Assembly: GCA_944321435.1 (NCBI GenBank)
Contig: CALULH010000004.1
Location: 62,001 to 126,000 of the forward strand
From: an uncultured Coriobacteriaceae bacterium
GTDB taxonomy: Bacteria; Actinomycetota; Coriobacteriia; Coriobacteriales; Coriobacteriaceae
Reading direction: 5' to 3'
Length of the DNA stretch: 64,000 nucleotides
Both the position numbers and the translations under genes were made by a program. Under the pieces are notes generated by a model, which was given only the letters and a program-made list of their open reading frames with translations, was not told where the DNA came from and made no database searches. Below are positions 1-7,421 of this stretch, one piece after another; the first letter of the stretch is position 1, and each line of letters opens with the position of its first letter.

Positions 1-17
1 AGGATATCTGTATCCAT

Positions 18-707
18 ATGGATCAGGTCTTTGCCCATATCAAGTACCGCTATAGCCTTCTCAACAAAATTGGGTGCGCATTGGAACGCTTCCAGGAAGC
101 GAAGATTGATGAGTTCCGCAATACCCCCGTTCCAGCTCGTCGGGAAGACGAATCAGGGTTGTCTTACGTCGAACGCCTTAAGCAGGTTGAGGCAGAGCGG
201 TTTGGTTCGGACAACGATTTCGTTTACGACTTCGCCAAGACAGCCCTTTCATTCGAGCCGACGAACCCGGCAAACAAAGCTGCAACCGAAAGGTACAAGA
301 ATGCCTGGCGCTACGCTCTCGGCCTACAGCTCAACGTTTTGCGCGATATGTCGCGGGAAGGCGTGGAGCACGCAGGCATTGAAGGTGACGATACGGACTG
401 GATACTGTTCGAACATCTTGAATACTGCGGCTGCCACTGCGAAGAGCTGAGTCGATTTAGCTACAACCTGGAGAAGATCGGCTATCTCGACGGAGCCTCA
501 GGGGAAAGTGATGCCGCTTGGGGCAGAATCAAACTCAGGGAAATGAACGGTATCCTAGGGAAGCATGTCGTATTCGATTTCGAAAACGACTCCGATGAGG
601 AGCTGTACATGCTATCCCGAATCGCGCTCTATGAGATCGCCCTCGAGCATGATTGTGAGATAAACGAGGCGATCCCGATTGACGGACGCTACCGCCCACA
701 AAAATAG
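18..707 (+). CDS. Hypothetical protein upstream of hsdR
   Basis: A 229-residue soluble protein of no family I recognise. It is rich in acidic and aromatic residues, has no membrane segment, and has a Cys-Gly-Cys-His-Cys cluster near residue 138. It ends 17 bases before the GTG of hsdR, so the two are probably cotranscribed and it may be an accessory of the restriction locus. The five codons before the ATG are open, so the true start could lie left of the window. Base composition looks less GC-rich than the chromosome to the right, which fits acquired DNA. Confidence 0.6.
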   Translation: MDQVFAHIKYRYSLLNKIGCALERFQEAKIDEFRNTPVPARREDESGLSYVERLKQVEAERFGSDNDFVYDFAKTALSFEPTNPANKAATERYKNAWRYALGLQLNVLRDMSREGVEHAGIEGDDTDWILFEHLEYCGCHCEELSRFSYNLEKIGYLDGASGESDAAWGRIKLREMNGILGKHVVFDFENDSDEELYMLSRIALYEIALEHDCEINEAIPIDGRYRPQK

Positions 708-724
708 GAAGTTGGTGAACCGAG

Positions 725-3700
725 GTGTCCAAGAATCGTTATTCCGAAGAGGAAGCCGTGCAGAAGCCTGCAGGTGAGTTGCTCGCGCGCCTCGGATGGG
801 ATGTCCATTACTGCTTCGACGAAGAAGAACTTGGCAGATACGGCACGCTTGGGCGCGAAAGCTACAACGACGTGCTGTTGAAACGTGACCTCGAGGAAGC
901 ACTCATCGAACTCAACGAATGGATGGATGAAACGGATGTCGCCGAGGCAATCAAGACGCTCTCTCAGACATTCGTGGGCGATTCCCTGCTGCAGGCCAAC
1001 GAGTCTAAGTACAAGATGCTGCGCGATGGCATCCCCGTGAGGAAGGTCGGCGAGGACGGGATGCCCTATACCGAGCTTGCCCAAGTATTCGACTTCGACC
1101 ATCCCAAGATGAATCGCTTCGTTGCCGCCGAGGAGCTGTGGGTGCACGGTCCCTTGCATCGGCGCCGCTGCGACTTGGTGGGGTTCGTGAACGGCGTCCC
1201 TTTGGTGTTCATGGAGTTCAAGCGCCATGACAAGGACGTGCGTAACGCCTATAACGACAACTACACCGATTACCAAGACACCATCCCGCAGATCTTTCAT
1301 TTCAACGCATTCGTCATCCTCTCAAATGGCCTGGAGTCACGCATAGGAACGCTGGGCAGCCCCTACGAGTTCTTCAACGAATGGAAGCGCCTACATGAGG
1401 AAGACGCCGGAAGCGTGAGCCTGGAGACCCTGCTCCGCGGCGTGTGCAACCGCGAGACGCTCATGGACCTGTTCCAGAACTTCATCTTGTTCGACCACTT
1501 CGATACCCCGGCGGCCAAGATCATGGCGCGCAACCACCAGTACCTAGGTGTCAACGAGGCGCTCGACGCTTACAAGAACCGAAAGTTCAACGATGGCAAG
1601 CTGGGCGTGTTCTGGCACACGCAGGGCTCGGGCAAGAGCTATTCCATGCTCTTTCTTGCCGAGAAGATCAGGCGTACGCAGCCTGGCTCGCCAACCTTCC
1701 TGGTGCTGACCGACCGCGATGAGCTAAACAAGCAGATTAGCGAGACGTTCGAGAGCTGCGGATGTCTTTCCGGCGTGCCTGCGGCGCGCTGCCGCGCGAC
1801 CAGCGGTGCCGATTTGATGAGGAAACTCAAAGGCAACCCGACCTACATCTTCTCGCTCATTCAGAAGTTCAACCAGGCGGATGCCGAGCCCATCCTACCC
1901 GATCACGACATCGTGGTGTTCTCCGACGAAGCGCATCGTTCGAACAACGGCATCTTCGCCGAAAACATGGCTCGATTGCTGCCGACAGCCTCAAAGATGG
2001 GGTTCACCGGAACGCCGCTTCTGTCCGACGACCAGTTGACCGCCCGCACATTCGGCGGGTACGTGTCGGTATACGACTTCGGTCGCGCCGTTGAAGACGG
2101 TGCCACGGTGCCGCTGTTCTACGAGAACCGCTCCGATCGACTCGCGATAGAGAACCCTCAGATCAACGATGAACTGCTGCAGGCCGTCGAAGATGCAGAC
2201 CTCGATCCCGACCAGACGGATAAGGTGAAGAGTCAACTCTCCAACGGAGTCCACATCATGATGTCCGAGCCGCGTATGCGTGCAATAGCCCGCGACTTCG
2301 TGGCGCACTACACCGGCATTTGGGAAAGCGGAAAGGCCATGTTCATCTGTGTGAACAAAGTTGCCTGTGTGATGATGTACGACTACGTACAGGAGGAGTG
2401 GGCGCGCGCCATCGCTGTTGAGAAGGCGAAGCTCAAGGGCATGGGCCAGCAGGAGGCGCTTGAGCAGCGCCGCAAGGTTTCCTGGATGGAGTCCACCGAG
2501 ATGGCCGTGGTGGTGAGCCAGGAACAGAATGAGATTGCCCGCTTCCGTGCATGGAGCCTCGATATCGAACCCCATCGACGCAAGATGGAGGAGCGCAACC
2601 TCGATGACGAGTTCAAGGACGCCGACAATCCTTTCCGAATCGTGTTCGTATGCGCCATGTGGCTCACCGGCTTCGACGTCAAACCCCTTTCGGTGATGTA
2701 CTTCGACAAGCCCATGAAGGCACACGGCCTCATGCAGGCTATCGCGCGCGCCAATCGCGTCGCCAAAGGCAAGAGCAACGGTCTTATCGTGGACTACGTT
2801 GGTATCGTGAAAGCGCTGCGCCAGGCCCTGGCAGACTACACGCGCGACCCGGGCGACGGCCGCGCACCCGATGACGTTGTGGTCGATAAGGACGAACTCA
2901 TTGAACGCATTGGGAATCTGACGAGACAGATTACCTCCTTCATGGGCGAGCAGGGCTTCGATCTGGAGACGCTGCTCGCCGCGGAGGGGTTTGGGAAGCT
3001 GGACGCCATCAAGGACGCCGCCGACGCCGTGAGCGCAACCGATGAGGTGAAGAAGCGTTTCGGCATCATGTGTCGGATGCTTTTCAAGTTCTACCGCTTT
3101 GTGACCAGGGCGGAGGTTGGCGAGGACCTGGCATGCCGGCGTGATGCGCTGCGCGCGGTGTATAACCAGGTAAACCAGCGCCGTGCAGCCTCAGACACCA
3201 CTGAGCTTATGCGACGGGTACGCGACATCGTAAGTGAACACGTTGAGGTGAGCGAGGCCACCGAGCAGGCGAAGGAGGGAACCCGCTTCGACATAAGCGG
3301 CATCGACTTCGGGCGCTTGAGCCAAGAATTCGCCAGAGCAAAGCGGAAGCACCTGATTATCGACGATATTCGCGGAGTCATAGAGGAGAGGCTCGAACTG
3401 GCATTGAAAGACAACCCACTGCGAATCGATTTCTACGAGCGCTACGAGCGGATTATCGAAAGCTACAACAAGGAGCAGGACAAGGCCCTCATCGAGAAGA
3501 CGTTCAACGAACTGATGAGGTTGTCACAGGACCTAGATGAGAAACAGCGCGAGTGGGTGCGCGAGGGATTCCAAAACCAGCAGCAGATGACGGTGTTCGA
3601 GATGCTCTTCAAAGACACGCTTTCGCCGTCCGAGATTCGCAAGGTCAAGAGCGTGTGCATCGAAATGGTGTCAGCCATCGAAGAGCGCTTGGGCCAGATG

Positions 3701-3859
3701 GTGCATTGGACCGAGAAGGAGGAGACACGCAGCCAGGTGTGGACCATCGTGCGGAACGAAGCATACAAGCTGCCGGAGTCGAGCTACCCCGATGATGTCC
3801 TAGACGGGTGCATCAAGCAGATTTACGGATACTTCTACTCGCGTGATTTGGCTGCATAG
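725..3859 (+). CDS. hsdR: Type I restriction enzyme, R (motor/nuclease) subunit
   Basis: The restriction subunit of a type I system: it translocates DNA using ATP and cuts unmethylated DNA in complex with HsdM and HsdS. The 1044 residues are the usual length. The N-terminal nuclease shows Asp followed by an ExK-type core (LVFMEFKRH, about residues 158-166). The motor has Walker A QGSGKS (about 301) and the DEAH box (about 400). The C-terminal third is helical, as expected for HsdM contact. Start is GTG. HsdM and HsdS are not in the window and probably lie to the left. The gene is converging with the next one, only 16 bases apart. Confidence 0.93.
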   Translation: MSKNRYSEEEAVQKPAGELLARLGWDVHYCFDEEELGRYGTLGRESYNDVLLKRDLEEALIELNEWMDETDVAEAIKTLSQTFVGDSLLQANESKYKMLRDGIPVRKVGEDGMPYTELAQVFDFDHPKMNRFVAAEELWVHGPLHRRRCDLVGFVNGVPLVFMEFKRHDKDVRNAYNDNYTDYQDTIPQIFHFNAFVILSNGLESRIGTLGSPYEFFNEWKRLHEEDAGSVSLETLLRGVCNRETLMDLFQNFILFDHFDTPAAKIMARNHQYLGVNEALDAYKNRKFNDGKLGVFWHTQGSGKSYSMLFLAEKIRRTQPGSPTFLVLTDRDELNKQISETFESCGCLSGVPAARCRATSGADLMRKLKGNPTYIFSLIQKFNQADAEPILPDHDIVVFSDEAHRSNNGIFAENMARLLPTASKMGFTGTPLLSDDQLTARTFGGYVSVYDFGRAVEDGATVPLFYENRSDRLAIENPQINDELLQAVEDADLDPDQTDKVKSQLSNGVHIMMSEPRMRAIARDFVAHYTGIWESGKAMFICVNKVACVMMYDYVQEEWARAIAVEKAKLKGMGQQEALEQRRKVSWMESTEMAVVVSQEQNEIARFRAWSLDIEPHRRKMEERNLDDEFKDADNPFRIVFVCAMWLTGFDVKPLSVMYFDKPMKAHGLMQAIARANRVAKGKSNGLIVDYVGIVKALRQALADYTRDPGDGRAPDDVVVDKDELIERIGNLTRQITSFMGEQGFDLETLLAAEGFGKLDAIKDAADAVSATDEVKKRFGIMCRMLFKFYRFVTRAEVGEDLACRRDALRAVYNQVNQRRAASDTTELMRRVRDIVSEHVEVSEATEQAKEGTRFDISGIDFGRLSQEFARAKRKHLIIDDIRGVIEERLELALKDNPLRIDFYERYERIIESYNKEQDKALIEKTFNELMRLSQDLDEKQREWVREGFQNQQQMTVFEMLFKDTLSPSEIRKVKSVCIEMVSAIEERLGQMVHWTEKEETRSQVWTIVRNEAYKLPESSYPDDVLDGCIKQIYGYFYSRDLAA

Positions 3860-3875
3860 CCGCAGGGAGGGTGGG

Positions 3876-5552
3876 CTATACCGCCCTCCAGCGCGCTGCC
3901 TTCCCGACGACACCGTCGTTGTCGACCGTCCTGTCGACGTTCTTCATCTTGGTGAGCAGGTTGGAGACTCGCTTCGACTTCTGCTGGTCGCTGAGGCCGG
4001 CCGGAAGCAGGTCGTCCAGGAGCGCCACAATCTTTGCGCGCGGCGCAGGACCGGTCTCGGAGAGCATCTGGAGAATGAGCGACTTGCATGCCTCCTCGTT
4101 GAGCCCCTTGCTCCTCGTGTACGTGACCTCTTGCCCCGTCTCGACGGCGAGAGAGTTCGTGATCGAGAGCTGGGGGTACCTTCCCTCCACGAGCTTGAGC
4201 TCGTGGAGCCTCGCTGCCTGCTCCCTGGTAACCTCCTCGTGCTTCTGAACCTTGTCGAGGAGGTAGACGACGTCCATGGGGAGGTCGGGGCGGGCGTAGA
4301 GAAGGCGGCTGTAGCTCTCGTTAATCGACTTGCCGTAGATGGTGACCTCGACGCGGTTCGGATCACTGAGGTCATATGTGGGCAGCGGGAAGTACCTGCC
4401 CCTCTGCATCTGGAAAACCTTGGGGATCCCCATGGCGATGGTATCGATCATGTCCATCTGAACCATGGCCTCGCAGAGGAAGGGGTTGCGGTAGTAGTTC
4501 GGCTTGAAGCCAGGCCGCATCGCCTTCTCGATGGTCTCGGGGATGAACGCCCCCTCATTGAGGAACACAAGGTGGTCCTCGAACTCCTCGACGTTCACGC
4601 GCCCCTGCATGGAGTAGTCCTGGTGCGCGATGCAGTTGTTGAGGAGCTCCCTGATTATCTCGGGTTCGTACTGGCTGACCTCGACGGGGAAGAGGCTTGC
4701 GCCGTTCGCGTTGAACCGGTACCTCTCGTTCCTGATCTTGTCGAGGACCCGGTCCACGGCGAGCAGGAACGGCGGCTTGAAGTGCTCGTAGGTGGTCACG
4801 GAGCCGTCCGAGGCGTAGAGCGTCCAGGTGATGCGTGGCGAGATGTCGCCGAGGAGATGGATCGACTCGGGCCTTCCGGCAAGGATGAGGGTGGTCGGGG
4901 TGATTTTTCCGTCCCGGGTTAGGCTCGCCTTGTCGAGTATCGCCCGCTCGTCCATTCCCGCGAACGCGTCCCTGTGGCGGTCGTGCTTGGAGAGGAACAG
5001 CTCAACTGCGCGACTCACCGCCTCCGGGTCGAGGTCGTCGTACGTCGCCCCTTCGACCTCCGAGGCGCTCCAGTCGGGGCGGTGCATCTGCCGTATCTGC
5101 TCATACTTGTCGATGGGCAGGGGCACGAGCGACTCGCCCTCTCTCGCCCAGGCGGCGTTGTTGAAGGCGGTCGGCATGCCCGGCGTCGCCGCGGGGATCT
5201 GGAAGGCGAGAACCCGCTCCCCCTCGATCTCGAGCTCATGGATCTCCCTGAACGTCATGCGATTGTTGGTGTGCCCGGCGACCTCCCGCTTGAGCGACTG
5301 AAGCTTCGTAGGGCTGTTCCTGCGATATGCGGTGCCGCAGACGGCCTTGTCGTTGTCTATGCCGAAGAGGAGCCATGCGTCCTGCTTGTCCCTCAGGATC
5401 GCCTCGTTGCTCAGGGCTGAGAAGTACTTTCCGAGGTCCTTGAAGCTGAAATCGTGCTTGGCCTCTTTGAGCTCGACGACCTCGGTCTCGTACGGTTTCT
5501 CGATTCTGTTGATAAGCTCTATCACGTCGGAGTCGCTGTAGTACAAGGTCAC
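3876..5552 (-). CDS. AlbA_2 (Schlafen-type) ATP-binding protein
   Basis: A 558-residue protein with an N-terminal AlbA_2/Schlafen-like domain (about residues 15-135), a GHKL-like ATP-binding segment (LLNNCIAHQDYS, about 287-298) and a C-terminal winged-helix-like part. The family is usually labelled putative transcriptional regulator or ATP-dependent helicase-like, and it is common in mobile islands and near restriction genes. Here it faces hsdR tail to tail and sits between hsdR and the integrase, so it is likely island cargo with a regulatory or defence role. The exact function is not known. The repeat-rich 172 bases upstream probably carry its promoter. Confidence 0.75.
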   Translation of the reverse strand: MTLYYSDSDVIELINRIEKPYETEVVELKEAKHDFSFKDLGKYFSALSNEAILRDKQDAWLLFGIDNDKAVCGTAYRRNSPTKLQSLKREVAGHTNNRMTFREIHELEIEGERVLAFQIPAATPGMPTAFNNAAWAREGESLVPLPIDKYEQIRQMHRPDWSASEVEGATYDDLDPEAVSRAVELFLSKHDRHRDAFAGMDERAILDKASLTRDGKITPTTLILAGRPESIHLLGDISPRITWTLYASDGSVTTYEHFKPPFLLAVDRVLDKIRNERYRFNANGASLFPVEVSQYEPEIIRELLNNCIAHQDYSMQGRVNVEEFEDHLVFLNEGAFIPETIEKAMRPGFKPNYYRNPFLCEAMVQMDMIDTIAMGIPKVFQMQRGRYFPLPTYDLSDPNRVEVTIYGKSINESYSRLLYARPDLPMDVVYLLDKVQKHEEVTREQAARLHELKLVEGRYPQLSITNSLAVETGQEVTYTRSKGLNEEACKSLILQMLSETGPAPRAKIVALLDDLLPAGLSDQQKSKRVSNLLTKMKNVDRTVDNDGVVGKAARWRAV

Positions 5553-5724
5553 TCCAATTGGTTCCGATAGTCGTAAGCAAGTCCTATTTACGACTAAAAA
5601 GGGCTGTCGGAGAATGATTTAGCCCTATTTTACGACTAAGAGGGGCCCGATTGGACTTTCCATTGGACTAAAACCATCCGACGAGTCGAGATAAGTCCAA
5701 TCGGGACCATCCGCTTCGCCGGGC
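5553..5724. repeat. Repeat cluster between integrase and AlbA gene
   Basis: Two sets of short repeats fill this spacer. The word TTACGACT occurs at 5588-5595 and 5630-5637, with its inverse AGTCGTAA at 5569-5576. The word CCCGATTGGACTT at 5646-5658 has a perfect inverse at 5693-5705, and ATTGGACT occurs again between them. The second pair lies just after the integrase stop and could act as its terminator. Both sets could also be integrase arm sites or operators for the AlbA gene. Which role applies cannot be read from sequence. Confidence 0.6.
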
Positions 5725-7251
5725 TTACGCGCTCTTTGCCATGACGGTGATCCGGCTCCCGTCGATGGTGATGGGCGCGCCCGCCCCGCGCTGGATCTCC
5801 AGGAGATCGGCGGCCGAGGACACCGTGACCCGCCATTCCTCGACCCAGGCGGCGCAGCCGTCGCGCACGACCTCGCGCTCGACGAGCTTCGCACCGGGAC
5901 AGGGGCAGAGGTCCGGGTCAGGCCCGACGACGGTGAGCCTCACCGGCTCCACGGGCGCTACGGCCGCGGCGGCCCGCTCCCCGGCCGCCTGATTGGTGCG
6001 AGCCTCCTCGCCCGGGGCCTCCTGCCTGCCGCCTCCGGTTCGCAGCAGCCTCCCCATGAGGTCGGCGGCCTCGCGGCCGCTCCCTCCCATCATGTGTGCG
6101 AATACGTCCATCGTCATGCTCGACACCTCGTGGCCGAGCCTCCCCTGCACGCTCTTCGGGTCGATGCCGTTGCCGATCAGGAAGGTGGCCTGCGTGTGCC
6201 TCAGCTCGTGGAAGTCGTAGCCGACGTAGCGCCTCCGCTTGCGGCCGCCCTCCTCGGGCTCCTCGATCCTGCCGAGGCCGTGCTCGATGAAGTAGCCCCT
6301 CTGCCACGTCGAGAAGTTGTCGGGGTCGTGGAAGCCGAAGTCGCTGTCCGAGCACACCGGGGTGTCCGGGGTCTGGGCGAGGCCCTGAACCTGCATCCGC
6401 CTCGCCTGGACGGCCTTCCAGGTGCGCAGGTACCGGGCCGTCCCGTCGTCGATCGCGATCCAGCGCGACCGGCGGTTCTTGGTCTCGCGCAGCGTCTTGT
6501 CCTTGGTGTACTGGTACTTGATGAACACCCGCATGTTGTCGAAGTCCACGTAGCGCCACGTGAGGCCGAGCGCCTCGCCGCGCCTCACGCCGGTCGCGAG
6601 CGCGAGCCAGATGGCGACGCGCCTGCCGTCGAGCTCGTCGTCGTGGAGCGCCTGGCAGAGCGAGATCGCCTCCTCGAGCGTGAGCGGGGTCCTCTCAGCC
6701 GAGCGCGGGCGCGAGACCTCGACGTCGCGGCAGGGGTTGTGCTCGGTCAGGTGCTCCTTCACGGCGAGGTCCATCACCTGGCTCATGACGGCGTTGAGCT
6801 TGTGGACGCCGCGCTGCGACATGCCGTGCTCCTCGCGCAGGTCCGCGTAGACCATGTTGAGCAGCGACAGGGACAGGTCGCTCACGAGCACGCCCGCGAA
6901 CCACCGCTCCACCTTCTTGAGCTCGCACTCGTCGGTCTTGTGCGTAAGCGGCGAGAGGTTCTTGAGGAGCTTGCGCTGCTCATGCCACCTCCACCCGAGC
7001 TCAGGCACCGTCACCTTGTCGGGGTTGGCGAACCCGCTCTCTAGCTCGCGGCGGTACTCCTCGAGCGCCCGCCTCGCGTCCGACTTGGTGCCGTGCACCG
7101 TCCTCTTCGGGGAGCGGATGTACTTCCCTGTGGCGGGGTCCTTACCCAGATGGTGCCTGATCCGGTAGACCTTGCCCCGCTCGATCTCCTCGATCTCGCT
7201 GCAGCCCGTGACCTTTGGGATGGTCGCCCCTTTCCCTCGTGTGTCCCGCAC
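5725..7251 (-). CDS. Tyrosine recombinase (phage-type integrase), probably inactive
   Basis: About 508 residues with an AP2-like N-terminal arm-binding domain, a SAM-like core-binding domain and a C-terminal catalytic domain. Most of the catalytic set is visible: Arg in TGVRRGEALGL, the Lys region KNRRSRW, HELRHTQATF and GRLGHE. The nucleophile position reads MDVFAHM, Phe instead of Tyr (codon TTC at 6102-6100). No ATG is available. The listed GTG at 7251 has no ribosome site, whereas a good AAAGGGG lies five bases before an ATC codon at 7221. A C-terminal tail of about 100 residues follows the catalytic domain. Together these suggest a decayed integrase marking the right end of an island. 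Confidence 0.8.
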   Translation of the reverse strand: MRDTRGKGATIPKVTGCSEIEEIERGKVYRIRHHLGKDPATGKYIRSPKRTVHGTKSDARRALEEYRRELESGFANPDKVTVPELGWRWHEQRKLLKNLSPLTHKTDECELKKVERWFAGVLVSDLSLSLLNMVYADLREEHGMSQRGVHKLNAVMSQVMDLAVKEHLTEHNPCRDVEVSRPRSAERTPLTLEEAISLCQALHDDELDGRRVAIWLALATGVRRGEALGLTWRYVDFDNMRVFIKYQYTKDKTLRETKNRRSRWIAIDDGTARYLRTWKAVQARRMQVQGLAQTPDTPVCSDSDFGFHDPDNFSTWQRGYFIEHGLGRIEEPEEGGRKRRRYVGYDFHELRHTQATFLIGNGIDPKSVQGRLGHEVSSMTMDVFAHMMGGSGREAADLMGRLLRTGGGRQEAPGEEARTNQAAGERAAAAVAPVEPVRLTVVGPDPDLCPCPGAKLVEREVVRDGCAAWVEEWRVTVSSAADLLEIQRGAGAPITIDGSRITVMAKSA

Positions 7252-7301
7252 GGCCCGTGGTGTGGAAGAGGGGCCGCGCGGGACGCGCGAGGGAAAGGGG
7301 C
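7226..7301. repeat. 31-bp near-perfect inverted repeat at integrase start
   Basis: The left arm 7226-7256 and the right arm 7271-7301 are complementary at 28 of 31 positions around a 14-base loop. The differences are all transitions. The left arm contains the only good ribosome site of the integrase. The structure may hide that site in mRNA, or may be part of the island end. Confidence 0.8.
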
Positions 7302-7340
7302 TTTGCCCCGCGGTACCGCCACAGAGGGACAGGGGCTTTG
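7289..7340. repeat. 17-bp direct repeat in island/chromosome spacer
   Basis: GAGGGAAAGGGGCTTTG at 7289-7305 recurs with one change at 7324-7340. An inverse of its first half lies at 7227-7238. A smaller inverted pair, ACCGCCACA near 7315 and TGTGGCGG near 7339, overlaps it. This spacer separates the integrase from the chromosomal yhgE-type gene, so an attachment site may lie here. Confidence 0.6.
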
Positions 7341-7379
7341 TGGCGGGCGGCCAAATTTCCTGCCTGCGCACGGGCTGCT

Positions 7380-7417
7380 CGGGCGAGGTGCGGCGACCCT
7401 GCGCCGCACCTCGCCCG
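7380..7417 (-). terminator. Terminator after yhgE-type operon
   Basis: A perfect 16-bp stem (7380-7395 with 7402-7417) and a 6-base loop begin a few bases after the stop codon of the upstream minus-strand gene. There is no clean T run on the minus strand, so termination is inferred from the position and the stem strength. Confidence 0.7.
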
Positions 7418-7421
7418 CCAT

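Noticed and set aside
3843-4922. 359-codon plus-strand frame over the AlbA gene
   Set aside because: Shadow of the minus-strand gene, which has clear domain matches; no ribosome site.
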